Assembly (NCBI GenBank): GCA_003439945.1 | Contig: QVRM01000947.1 | Coordinates: forward strand, 92,266 to 156,265 | Length of the DNA: 64,000 nucleotides | Direction of reading: 5' to 3' | Source of the DNA: Dermanyssus gallinae | Lineage: Eukaryota > Arthropoda > Arachnida > Mesostigmata > Dermanyssidae | Shown: piece after piece, positions 48,651 through 60,346 of the stretch | Layout of the letters: each line of letters begins with the position of its first letter | Numbering within the stretch: position 1 is the stretch's first letter | The notes under the pieces: generated by a model | What the model was told of the DNA's origin: nothing | Databases searched by the model: none | What the model saw: the letters and a program-made list of their open reading frames with translations, nothing else | Position numbers and translations under genes: made by a program

Positions 48651-50134
48651 TTGTTGGAGTTATTAACGTCACTTGCCATTGCGCACACACATCTGCATTA
48701 GGTCAACTTAAAGAGAGTAGATTGGTAGGACATTACTTCCATATTAGATCAGATACCCTAAAAAGAAAGTATTACTATTAGGGCTAGGGTCGTGGTCTTC
48801 ATTCATCAACATATCAGCATATAATTTTCTATTTGCAAGGCAGGTGTCCAAATGGACCTCTGCAAATCCACTACCTTGTTACGTATTGGATAGTTAACGG
48901 TGCCCATTAACCGACTAGTAAAACCATGTACCTCTGAACACAAATAAACACCTTCTCGTGTCTTCATTTTCTACCCACATAATGTATGCTAAACCTCGCG
49001 CAAGCTGTTAACTTCAAATATAAAGTTTGTGTCCGTATATCGAATGCCTTACGTGGTTTCAGCTGCGCCTACCGTAAGCTGTTTTGAAGATAAGAAGCAA
49101 TAAGGATCCACTGAAAAGCTTCTCTTTGAAGGCGAAATAGTTGTAAAAAATAAGAGTTTTGCTTTCCTGTAATGCAGAAAGTGGAAAAAAATCAGCAGTC
49201 ACTTCTAACCGATTCACCACTGGCATGCGAGGTGCCAGTCTCGCCTGCTCGTCCTGTGAAGAAAAGAACAGTGGCCTTTCCAATCGCTAAACGTTTGTGG
49301 TCGATATTGTATTTAGAATATAGGTCTCAAAGACGGGGGGCTATACCATCGGCCGGATGCAAAGGGAAGGAATGGCTGGCATGTCCCTAGTAAATTGAGG
49401 GTGATCTCTTACCAAGACAACGCACAACCCATATAAGTTGCACCAGCCTTGAAAAGTATATAAAAATAAGGTAAGAACTTAGTGAACACCCACTATAATC
49501 TCCAGATTTTGCACTTTCCGGATCAGAAGATTACTTAATCCGGTATCTCCAAACTTTTAACTGGAAAATTCAAGTTAGTTCAAATAGCGCATAACCCTTC
49601 CTCGTCTTCAGAAAATAAGACTTTTCCAAAAGAGGGAACGAAGGTTCCGTTGATCTGTGGCACGGTGTCATTGAAAGAAGGGGAATGAATAAATAAATCT
49701 ACGTGTTCTTGCAAATTCTTGTTTTCGCTTTAGATCAAAACGGTTCCATGCCAGGGCCTAATAATAGACTAATTCCAGCAGCTGTACAGTTTTATCGTCT
49801 ATTTATGAATTCGTGTTGATGTGAATCAACTAAAACAACACTAAAGGGTCAACAATAGGGTTCATACAATTTTCTTCGTTTATTGCATTTTCTCCCCCTG
49901 TGCAACGGCACGCAACAGTAGTCCTAATGCCATTTGAAGTAGACCGCATATGAAAAATCTTACTTAGAAGTGCACTTATTGCTACAATATAATTGCTTTA
50001 CTTAAAGAAATAGTGGCAACACTTCGAAAACTGCGCAAGCTGTACTTTAGCATTTGTTATATCTTTTTTAATACGAACTAAAATTGCAATGAAAACGTAT
50101 GTGTATTTCTATATATTAACGTTTTCTGTGTATT

Positions 50135-50175
<41 letters not shown>

Positions 50176-50535
50176 TATGAGAAACCAAATGCTCTTGTCC
50201 AAACGTATGACACTAGTTCAAGCTCATGTCTGTCTAAGAGAACTGATTTTGCGAAATATTGCTTTTCTGGGCTCCCTAGCCTCGGCCACATAAAGGATTG
50301 CGAAATAAACTATATTTCTGACGTTATTTGGCTTCAACATTTGCCGTCGCAACTCGACTCTTCCCTGGCGCGTACAACTTGCACTTTGAGCAGGGAAAGT
50401 GAATCGGCCTTGCCCGAGGCGCTTCCGCAGGAGCGTTGTTATTCCACCAGGCCCTAGTAGCTCAACAAACAGCCAACACAACTTGTGTTGACGAATGCCT
50501 TCTGGACAAGAGTCCTTTATTATTCTCATTTTTAA
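48651..50535. other. No recognisable gene, one TA tract
   Basis: A TA run lies at 50138-50173. Short frames at 49059-49390 and 50224-50529 overlap on both strands and have no recognised domain. Confidence 0.4.
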
Positions 50536-50538
50536 TTG

Positions 50539-50700
50539 TATATATATATATATATATATATACAGCGTGTTCGTAAATTAAGCTGCCACACTTTAAAGCG
50601 TGTTAGTTCTCCTTAATTTTTTTCTGTAATGAAGGAGGAACGGAAATGTTTTGTTTAGGAGAGAGAGAGTTAAATTACTAGCATATGTTGTATTGATACA
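50539..50700. mobile_element. MITE end after a TA tract
   Basis: A TA run (50539-50562) leads into TACAGCGTGTTCGTAAATTA. The block AATGAAGGAGGAACGGAAATG-TTTGTTTAGGAGAGAGAG (50628-50668) matches the MITE start at 43404-43450. It links the TACAG-GTGTT terminus directly to this family. Confidence 0.65.
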
Positions 50701-51715
50701 TACACCTAATTGCACGATTTGCTGAACATGGCTTCCACATGAAGATCTGTATTCGAGAGAAGTTCCATGAAATTTCCTCGTTATGCTTGTGCAAACTTTG
50801 CGGCAGACAGTGTGACTTATATCACCTTCAACAATGCGATAGAACAGTTCCGTTGACTCGACTTTTAGAACCGCGATGAATATATGTATATGTGAATGTG
50901 TGCTTTCTCTGTACGCGCAATATTGTAAACCAACCATCGGTTAATAAAGCTATTATGTATGTATGTATTGATACAGAATCATTTCACAAAAAACGTCATT
51001 GCGGGTTTGTTAGTGAGTTAGGCGAGTCGTTTGGTGGAAAAAACCGTCGTGTGCTGCTTTGCCTGAAGGACATTTATGCTAGCTACAAGAATACAAGTAG
51101 TCACATTAAAAACAGTTCGCAAAAATTTGAGTTTTGGGATATCCACATTATAAATACTCACTATAAATGATGATGGTGGTAAACCATCACCCCCCCCGCG
51201 TTAGCAGAGGGGGGGGGGCGTTAACTACGGCTCTACAGCCTGTAATGAGGAGCGTCTAGTTTTTTTCAAGGAACAACTCGCTTGCCCGCAATAGCGTCTG
51301 TTTGTGAAGCGATGGCCGACCATCCATATGAGTAGACAGACCTTAGCAATTTCACTCTCACTTTTAAACAAGACATTTCTATTCCTACTTCTATTGAAAA
51401 ATGTATTTTTGGAAAATGTTTTTTACCAAGTTTTAAAACTCCATTGAATATGCTCATTTAATTCAGGAAACCTTGTATATGAAACTATATGAATGCATGG
51501 TTTGCCTTATACGTGTGTGTGGAAAGATAATTACGTAGCCATATATGGCTTTAATATAGTATTGTGTTTTTTATAAGTGCGTTTTATTGATAACATAAGT
51601 GTTTTTATAGAATGAACATGACCTAAATATGCCGCAAGGCTAACGCTCGTGTACGATTTTTCACTGATATCTTTGATGTAGCTGTCCTGTGCAGACACGA
51701 GATTTCTCAATTGTT
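50701..51715. other. Intergenic region downstream of the Q-rich gene
   Basis: It includes a C/G hairpin at about 51188-51219 (CCCCCCCC against GGGGGGGG). A 92-codon plus frame at 50892-51170 is not recognised. Nothing else stands out. Confidence 0.4.
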
Positions 51716-51732
51716 GAATTAACCTTGACAGT

Positions 51733-51738
51733 TTTATT
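51733..51738 (-). terminator. Poly(A) signal of the Q-rich gene
   Basis: AATAAA on the minus strand, 78 bases beyond the TAA stop of the gene, predicts an mRNA end at roughly 51710-51720. Confidence 0.6.
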
Positions 51739-51816
51739 ACTTACCAAGCAAGATCATTTCCCTTGTCCTAAAGGGTATTACTAGTATTAGGAGGGCCGCT
51801 GCGGCTGCGTTAAAAC

Positions 51817-53969
51817 TTAGTGCATCTTGAGATGTTTTCTCTGTGTCAGGGACTTGCCACCTTCCTTGTCCATAAGGAGTTGTTCCTTTGGATACACGTA
51901 TGTCGACTTGTGCTTGTACCCGGAAGGCTCGTTGTAGTGGCCGCGTTCTGTATGACGGGCGTGCTTTTCATAGATAGTTGTCCGGGTACCCTTTTTGGTG
52001 TCCGACTGACTACTAGCGATGTCTTCGGCGAGGTAGTTGTCGCTTCGGCCGTCTTCAGGAAGAACGTCGAGACGAGTTTCATGATGTCCTTCTTCAGTCA
52101 TTTCAAGTTCCGGCTTATCTTCAGCGCGAAAACTGAGCGTCGGAATATCTTCTGCCTGTCGCGGCATCTGGAATGAGGGCCCATTGTCCGAGCTGTGTCG
52201 AAACGGCGTCAAGGGCTGCCTCATCGATAAATAGGGTTCACGAGGAGACTGTGGCATTTTGTGAGTATCGCTACCTCGCAGCGTAACTGCGGCCACACTA
52301 GCGACAGATCCTCTATTTATCACAGACGCTAAGGGAGATATCGTACTTGCGCCTTTTAGTTGCTGAAAGCCGCCTGGCCAGTGCAGCGGCCGTTCACGAG
52401 TTTCCGTTGCCCGTGGTGGAGTCAGCGGAGCGGACTGGAAATGAGTGATGTAACGCTGGGATTGTCGTTGGGGATTCCATTGAAGAGGAGACTGCTGAAA
52501 GGTGAGCTGTTTCGAATTCTGGTAGGGCTGTTGCATGAGTTGTTGTTGTCGTTGTGTTTGTTGTCCAGGTGATCGTGCATTAAACAGCCGCGACTGCTCA
52601 AATCGTTGCGGGAGATAGTGCAAGGGTCCACCGAGCGGTATGAGGCCATCTTCTCTTCTTCTTTGGGTGAGTTGTTGTTGTTGTTGCTGTGCGATTTCAG
52701 TAGCATAGTCTTGTAGCCGAACATGCGGCCGCTGCGGTACTTGCTGTGCGAACTGTGATGCAGAAGGTCGTTGCATGACCTGCTGCTCATATAATTGTTG
52801 TACCTGTTGTTGTTGCATGGCCTGTTGTTGTTTTTGTGTTGCGTGACTTACGGGCTGTTGCACAAATGCATCCCGTGGTGCAGATTGTTGAGCTAGATGC
52901 TGAGCGACGCGAGGGTACCCAGGCTGTTGTGGCATAGCCTGACGTGGAGTTTGTTGAAGATGCTGCTGCTGCTGCCGCTGTTGCCAGTACCGCCAAAGGT
53001 TCTGCTCGCGTTCCTGTGTGGAGACTTGTGTAAACGCAGGTCGGCGCAACGAATATGCTTCAGGCATTCGTTGAATCACGTGTTGGACGGATTTCGGGTC
53101 TCGGAACGTGGACAGCGGGGCTTGTTGAGACCAGGTTTGCAGTTGCGGTGGGTTTATGCCTGGCACTGCTCGTCTCCTGGCTTTTCGTGCGTGTTGTGGG
53201 GGCTGAGAGCTGATGGAGACTGTTGGGTAGACTCCGGAAAAGACTCCGGCATCAGTGGTGGAAGATTTGGCAGCTCGGAAGACAGGTGGACTAGACGACT
53301 GTACTGTCGAAGGTAATGCCGGCCAAGAAGACCCGAACGGCGGCATATTTTCTTTGGGCTTGATCGCGACGTTGTTCTGCGGAGATAATGCACCGGTGAG
53401 GTTTGCCATTAGTTCAGACTGTTCAGTGTGCTTATACGTCATACGTGCCTGGCGTAGTAAAACGCACACTGTATATATTAGAAGCATATATCTGCATACC
53501 GGATGCGTAACGCTCAATTTCTTTTCTAACGGTTGCTACGGACCAAATATAGGGTCTCAACTAACAACACAGCTCTCTTATCGAACAACTGTGTCCTTTC
53601 TAACAACATCCGTATTATATATATATATATATATATATATTGGATAATAAACACGGAGGTATATATATATATATATATATACCTCCGTATTTATTATCCA
53701 ATATCGTTAACGCTTTAAGACTAATATCTGGCCAAAGCCCGCCCGTCAAAATGGTAGGTAGGGGCACCGCGGAAGTAAACGCGCATTTAGGCAGACATGG
53801 CTAAGCTAAAAGTTGTACACTTTTCACGAACAGAAAGAGAGTAAATAAAAGGTCTTCTAAAAACAAACGAAAGACCTACCTGGGTTGCCATGTCCGTTCG
53901 GAGGTTCGTGAAAAGGGTGCCCTGGCTGAGGGCGAACCCAAAGCACAGTACCAACACGGCCCGCAACAT
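51817..53969 (-). CDS. Secreted glutamine-rich protein, two coding exons
   Basis: Exon 1 (53969-53880) starts at ATG with a purine at -3 and encodes the signal peptide MLRAVLVLCFGFALSQG plus 13 residues. It ends CAG before the donor GTAGGT. Exon 2 (53376-51817) begins after CTCCGCAG in phase 0 and ends in TAA, giving 549 residues. An alternative acceptor at 53448 (ACGCCAG) keeps phase and adds 24 residues. The mature protein has no cysteine. A basic RKARRR site lies near 94-99, Gln-rich sequence at about 154-343 (many poly-Q runs of 3-6), an acidic stretch at 439-483, and a basic His/Lys-rich C-terminus. A TATA box sits 44 bases upstream of the ATG and AATAAA 78 bases after the stop. I recognise no family. 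An extracellular, disordered, possibly matrix, silk or secretory role is inference. The start of the longer intronless frame at 53517 is not needed. Confidence 0.75.
53618..53703. repeat. Intronic inverted repeat with TA loop
   Basis: Inside the single intron of the Q-rich gene. Arms TTGGATAATAAACACGGAGG (from about 53640) and the near-complement CCTCCGTATTTATTATCCAA (ending about 53702) flank a TA run, with one mismatch. A second TA run (53618-53640) precedes it. Confidence 0.85.
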
Positions 53970-53998
53970 CTCTGTTACTGGCGTTCTCAAAGAATCTT

Positions 53999-54040
53999 AC
54001 GATACACCCCTACTTATATACAAGCACGATACACCCCTAC
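53999..54040. repeat. 15-bp direct repeat in the Q-rich gene promoter
   Basis: ACGATACACCCCTAC occurs at 53999-54013 and 54026-54040, a spacing of 27 bp, on either side of the TATA box. Two identical copies so near the core promoter could be a transcription-factor site or a simple duplication. Confidence 0.6.
54013..54020 (-). promoter_or_regulatory. TATA box of the Q-rich gene
   Basis: TATATAAG on the minus strand, 44 bases upstream of the ATG. A start site 25-30 bases downstream (about 53985-53992) would leave a leader of roughly 20 bases. The match and spacing agree with a standard RNA polymerase II core promoter. Confidence 0.6.
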
Positions 54041-55779
54041 AATATACAGAGGCATGCGTGAGGTGTGTGTACAACTAAGCACTCAAATGATTAAGCACTC
54101 ACTTATCTGTACAACACGTTACCGCAATCGCGTCATGTGGTTGAGCTCACTATGCCAAACAATCTCGGTTCGTCTTTTATGGCTGTTTTAGTTGTAAGCT
54201 GGCGATTGTAGCTTTACAAAACAGTGATCAAACTAATTCATGAGCAGATACGCAATCTAATATTTATTGGGTAATCGTGCAAACTCATATCTTCTCAATT
54301 TTTCAAGGATCGTTTAATAATACGATTATATATAAGAATGGACTATATATACCGTTTTGCATGTAGAACTATATACTTGCATATATGCGCGTGGCATATT
54401 TAAGCGCGTGTGAGAAACCTCTTGTACAAAATATGTATAACAACTGTTGATTATTCCGACAAGCAGTTCTTGTAATAAAATCAAAGGTATCCCATGTAAT
54501 TCTACAAGTAACACGAGTGATTAGTTAATTAGAGCAAGTCAAATGTATAGCTCTGTTTATGCACTCTCTTCAGATATATCCACTGAAAAACCTTAGTTAT
54601 TTTGCAACTACGAATCAAACCACTATATATTTTAGGCTAAATTATCTCCACAAAATGCACATTTTTCTAAAAATTGATGTTTATTTCATATAACGGCAAA
54701 GTTTTAACCCTTTTAGTGTGAAAGCTTAAAAAACATCAATAATCTAATTGTTTCTAACACGCCGACAAACTCTCAATCGAACAACGTGTTCTCTCGCAAC
54801 CGCACATTTTAAGAAGTGAGGTTAGACCAGCCGCATCGCTATAATATAAACTTAGTAATTTCACTGTCATTACCTCTCCGACAAGTATATTAACGTTTAG
54901 AGGGTACTCTAGTATTCTCACAGTTTTCTTCTACACTAGGGATGCCCATCGTTTAACCCGTGGCCCACTTATATTTGTTTTATATATCTACAAAATTCTT
55001 GAGCATATCAATATACCTGACACAAATTCCTTCCGTTACACAAGCGGCATACCGTTAGTCTGGGCCTACGTAAACTCTTGATTGCAGATGAATAATCGTT
55101 AAAAATCTTAATAACTGAGAACACTCTGAACTTGTTGGCTTCGTAAACATTTTGACTGTGCCTGAGTATCGCTAAGACTGAGGTTGCTCTCTAAAAAATA
55201 AGTAATTTCGTGTATGCGTTTTGGTCGAGCTGGTATTGGTTTATTTAAGTTTTATTTTTATTGACGTTTCATAGAAATATGCGGTACGCACACGAACACT
55301 ACTGCAGGAAACTCTTGTGCAAGTGTCTACAACCCAATGAAGACCAGTCACGTGTCCATCTTCGCATCCAAACGGAAATTGCATAAGCATAACGTAAAAC
55401 CACCGGAAATGGAGAGTAGTAAGATTCTAGTGTCGCGACAGGACATTGTATCATCAAAACGGTTGTTATATTCCTTAGCGCAATAATGGTCTAGTCGTCA
55501 CGTAACTTGGTGATTAGCTATTATGTGTTTAGTCGTACGTCGTTTGCTCATTGGTAGACCTGCACGATAGGAGGCTTATGTCGTATATCAAAATAACTGT
55601 GTGTTCAGGCGTGTTATCGGGTTTGCTTTAGCAATACTGATAGAATAGGGACGTAGATTTCCCTATTCCGAATAGGTAGGACTAATAATCCCCGTGTCCC
55701 GTGAGGACCCAAGTCACCTGGGATTCAAAGAACCTGCCAAATGTCGAGGATCCTATTCCCTTTCTTTCTGCTTTGCCGG
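54041..55779. other. AT-rich interval upstream of the Q-rich gene, nothing recognised
   Basis: No coding frame or repeat family was identified. It may hold regulatory sequence for the Q-rich gene, but this cannot be shown from the sequence. Confidence 0.4.
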
Positions 55780-57900
55780 ATCGTACATTGTAATCCTCAT
55801 CGTCCATACGTTGTGCTTAGCGCAGCTTTACCCCATTGATGAGTGCGGATGCTGATTGATGACCGCCGCATCAGGGCTTTAAATAAGACCCAGCCACCGA
55901 AATCATAAGACGTCGTCTTGTTTCCCCTTGTTTCCCATACGCCGGGTTGTTTGGCGTCAACCGGGCTATCTTGTGCAGGACCTTTTTTGCTGCCAGACGT
56001 ATGTGCGGTGTACACTTTAGTCTATGTAGAAAACGAGATTGATGCCCTGGCTGCGTCGTTCGCCAAAGCGTCGTTAGCCCTACTTAATGTTGTTAAACAG
56101 GCTTGTATTATAGCGATGTCATCTGCATAGGCGTAAGACGACAACGTATGCAGAATTCCACAGAAGAGTCATAAGATCCAGTCCCGGAGAGCTTTGGCCG
56201 TCATGTCAAACCCGAAGCTCCCGGTGACCATACACCTCTCGTTCAGGTAGGCTGACGTTACGCGACATAGGTAGAACAGGACTCCTTTCTTAAGTAGTGC
56301 CTACAAAAGTTACCTTTGACGCATGAAAGACCCGTACACTATCTTCATTTTTGTCAATGTATTTAATTCCATATACCAATCGCTCGATCAGTAGCGCATG
56401 GGGCGTCCAAGACCTTTGCGTGGCCTGCTAGCATCTCCTCGAGCGTTTTTTACAAGTCCTCGGTGATCTCGGAATTCCCTCTTGAGTCAGCGATGTTTGC
56501 CAGCCCAGCCCGCAGCGTTTTGTTATCCAGTAGCTTTGATTAGTGCCCTAATTGATGTCGGTGTGGTGTGAGGGGTGGTTTTCCTAACGAGGAGGATGGT
56601 TTTCCCTACGTTTTATTCTTTACAACCAATGGCCGCTAATATTTTCTTCATCAGTTAGGTTGGTCTTAAAGCATCGTTTACAGGTTGTAGAAAAATTATC
56701 TTATGTGCGGCTTCAATTTACTGAGATAGAAGGTAGGGTCCGTATCTCCGTTAGGGACGACCATATCCCAGCATTAAGGTCTCCAGAAACAACTATCAAT
56801 GGCAGCAGCAGTGTTGATATAACATTAGTTAGAGTAAAAACAGCAAATGCTGTCGATGTCAATCTATATAAATCTTCTCTGTCCGTAGCTTAGTTGTAGT
56901 TTAGGATGTCTTGAATTGTTCAGATGATTTGCAATCGTCTACCCATGTCGATAGATTTCGTTTAGCCATTGTAAGCTTTGGCTCACTAATGAGAGAGGGC
57001 CGCATCTTTTGTATTCTGCAGCTCCGCGACCCGTGCCCAACCTTTTGACAAGTTTGGCACGCGGGCACGCTAACAGGCCTTGAGGTCCGACAAGGCCCAT
57101 TTTGATTTTTCTATCACTGTCAGCTATTCAGCGTCAGTATGGTTTAACCGTGCCACGGCCGACCCAGGGAACCCATTCTGATGCCTTTCGACGACAAGGG
57201 GATCTATGATCTATCGTTGTATTCGAGATCTGGCCCAGTTTGCCGCATTTGTAGCAGCGTGTGGCTACCACCAAGTAAAACGTGCAGGTCCGTGCTTTGT
57301 ACCCAACCCTGTGACACTTTTGACACGTGGCCACGTTACGCCAAGCCTTAAAATCCGACAAGACCTATGCATTTTTCCTATCTCTGTCAGCTTCTCGGCG
57401 ACAGTGCGGTTTAACCAAACCACGGCAGGTCCACAGAATCCATTCCGATGCCTCTCAACGACAAGGAGGGCTATAATCTGCCGTAGCGCGTTCTCGTCAC
57501 CTTGTTGCGCCCTGTGAGCAAGTCCTTTCTGATAAACCTGCATTGTTTTTTAGCTATGGCCCAGTTTTCCACATTTGTGGCAGCGTGTGGCTGCCACTAT
57601 CTAGAACGTGCAAGTCTGCGCCTTGTGCGCAACCCTCTGACACCGTTGGCATGTGGGCACGAAACCCCCTCTGAGACTTCTCAACTACAAAGGCGCCTAT
57701 GATCGGTCGTATCGCTTGCTTATGATCTTGTTGCGTCCTTTGAGCAAGTCCCTCACGATAAACCTACCTAGTGTTAATGCATCTCATATGCACTTTTCGG
57801 CCGTGAGAGCCTCTAAAGACACGGATGGATTCTGCGGTGTCGGAAATTATCAAAACAATGAATTGCCTATCACCGCTAGCTAAACGTTGGACACCGGTAA
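55780..57900 (-). mobile_element. R1-like LINE remnant with ORF1, endonuclease and reverse transcriptase pieces
   Basis: On the minus strand, ORF1 zinc knuckles come first (57720-57130). An example is VATCQKCHRVGYKARTC followed by ATRCYKCGKLGQ; in the first knuckle His is replaced by Tyr. Next is an endonuclease trace LIVVSGDLNAGIWSS (about 56800-56755), which keeps the GD-NA catalytic block. Last comes reverse transcriptase, with a LLWNSAYVVVLR-like piece (about 56185-56150) directly before YADDIAII (about 56131-56108). The distances are too short for a complete element (about 0.6 kb from GDLNA to YADD), so large internal deletions are present. The R1/I-type assignment is from motif style. 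Confidence 0.7.
57031..57790 (-). repeat. Tandem duplication of the zinc-knuckle segment
   Basis: Three adjacent units of the ORF1 region are alignable. GCCCAACC-TTTGACA-TTTGGCACG anchors recur at about 57035, 57298 and 57623. GCCCAGTTT-CCACATTTGT-GCAGCGTGTGG anchors recur at 57232 and 57558. The full period is about 325 bp (close to 108 codons), and the leftmost unit is shortened by about 60 bp. Confidence 0.7.
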
Positions 57901-60165
57901 CCCTCACACTACGTTCTGTTGGATCAACGAGGTAGCCTAGCATTTGAGCATGTCGACGTGAAAGACATCGTCCTCTTTTTAAACAACATTCGAGGTGCCG
58001 CTAGTGCCCACCTTGTACTTCTCGCCTATTATTTTAATAATATTTGTATGTGTGGTTATAATCGCTACTCAACCTGAATGAATAAATATGAAATGTATCT
58101 TCTCGCCTATTAAGTTGTACTGCTTTTTCCTTGGGTGACAGAAATCATAATGCTGCGCCTTTGTACAATGCATTCAAGGAGTCTACTGATCGCCTGGCCT
58201 CTTCTCGGCTGATCATGTAGCAATAGATAGGCCCTGTTTTGTGCAGCACTTCTGTTTTATTCTGGAGCTCTCTTCTAAACAAAATAGTTCTAAATAATCT
58301 CGCCGCTTTTCTAATTAAACTGGGTCGCTTTTTTTCTCCAAGTGACGGAGTGGATCGAGTCCTCCTAATGTGCTATGAATATCTAGAGGGAGAATTCACC
58401 CTCAGAATGCTGAAGTAGGATACGTTGCTGTACGTAATATTGGGCGATTCCCTCGAAAGATCCAGGAAAACGTCGTGCTATCCCGCGGAAAGCTTTCTGT
58501 ACTACAAATAAAAGACTGCTATAAAACAATAGGGTAATTAAGGTAAAAAATTACCTAAAAAAAGATTACCTTAGACTGGACACTACTTTTATAGGCTGAG
58601 GCGATAGCTGCTCATTTCCTCGGCCCCGTTTCGGCCCGAAATACGACGTTAGAGCACTGCCGGCGCTACAGTGTCCAGATGCTGTTGACAACAGAGTCGA
58701 TGACCATAATAACGTGGCTATGACAGTGGTGACACCGATAATATGGCGACGACCATGCGGACGGATGACAATACTTTGCAGCGACGCTGACAGCGCAACT
58801 GCCCTCGCTATCCGTGATGACGGTACAGTAGTACGACTCCACACAGACCGCCACACCACCCTCTTTTGGCAACGCCAGAGCTATAGGTACCACATAGCTG
58901 ATTTTTTTTGTAGCTATGCTACTCTCCTATGGAGCGCCTTGCAGGGCGATCAGGTCGCATGCGTAACAACAGCGATTCGGTAAGGGTGCGGCAAACTGTT
59001 CCTGCATGTTTGCCTCGGTTTTGACAACTACTACAGTTACATATATGCTAACCACGGATTCACAAAGGTCGACTGTAGTTAACTTAATCGGCCGCTTTAC
59101 GTTCCCTGGCTCGGTTTCTGTGAATCACAGGCTTTACACGCAACTAAGAATGCGCATTGGGGGGTACAGAGTTTAGAAAACCCCCGTAGAGCACTTTTAA
59201 GCAGCCTTAGCTGTACATAACTAGTTGTTCACCAGCATATAGTGAAAGCAAACATCTCAAACATTCGAAATATCCCTGCTAGCAGAAAACGTTCTATTGT
59301 TTTAGCAAATAATAATGTCAGCGATGTGTTTTGTGAGCAAACGAAAAACGGCGCCCACAAAAGCCCATTTGTGTGAATTGCGTTTCCACCAGCACAAAAT
59401 ACTAAAGGCTACTACTTCGGCGGCATACATTTCTGCTATCTACGGCCCTGCAGCTGCTGTGTGGTAATCTCGAGAAGACAGTACTGCGGCCACCCCCCCC
59501 CACACGGGGCAAAAGAGACGACATGATTTCAATGGATTTGTGAGTCCCACACTACAGCGACTTTAACAACGATGCGCGATGTGCAACACGCATTTTACCA
59601 GTTAACCTCTTTTAAAAAAAATACCTATACAATATGATTCGTCTAGACTCTTACTTGCAATCATCTTTAACTAGTCTAATAATGATCTTTGTTTTGCGTT
59701 ATTTGTCATGTATTATTACCCTTACCGGGTACAGCTTTCATATTATAGTTTGTCACGAAGGATATTACTATCAATTATCTCAATACTTAATAGGTCAGAG
59801 TGTTTTATAGCGCCACTGGACCACCACACCAGAGTTTTTATTTATTTTTTGTACCAACGATTATGATAGGCGTTTCAGTGCGTCCTGTGACATAATTATA
59901 TACCCACGTCATCAATTTACTTAAAAAGTTAGTTTCTTTTTTTTATTTATTCAGATTTTATAGAAACGTGCGTTTACTATAATTTTCTGAATTGCACAAC
60001 AAAGTTTATGAAATCTACTTATTAGATGTTAGTACAACGCTTTTACTAAATGAAATAGTACATACTAAAAACGACACACATTTTAAGGCCGAGTGAGTTT
60101 GCGCAATGATTGAACAAGTTAATTGTTGCGCAACTTCAGACGTTCTTTAGGCAGTTCCGCCTTAT
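57901..60165. other. No recognisable gene
   Basis: A 2.2-kb interval with short frames only (58566-58983 overlap on both strands), a C run at 59492-59500 and no recognised repeat. Confidence 0.4.
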
Positions 60166-60266
60166 TTGTATATATATATATATATATATTTATAAATAAA
60201 TTGCCTGATGCACACTGGGCGTCGTTGTTGAAGCCACGATAGTGCCGGACTCACAAACACACAAAA

Positions 60267-60342
<76 letters not shown>
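60166..60342. repeat. (TA)n microsatellites
   Basis: TA runs at about 60169-60189 and 60269-60341; the second is about 73 bp and creates artefactual Tyr-Ile frames on both strands. Confidence 0.95.

Positions 60343-60346
<4 letters not shown>

Noticed and set aside
51846..52996. Asn/Ser/Thr/Ala-rich frames on the minus strand inside exon 2 of the Q-rich gene
   Set aside because: Out-of-frame shadows of the CAG/CAA-rich exon; the 519-codon frame fits the splice phase and poly(A) signal.
53451..53517. The upstream end of the long minus-strand frame beginning at 53517 as the protein start
   Set aside because: It has no promoter or good start context; joining to the signal-peptide exon at 53880 explains the gene better.
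53255..53647. Plus-strand frames overlapping the Q-rich gene (52897-53647)
   Set aside because: Antisense shadows of the minus-strand exon, ending in TA repeat.
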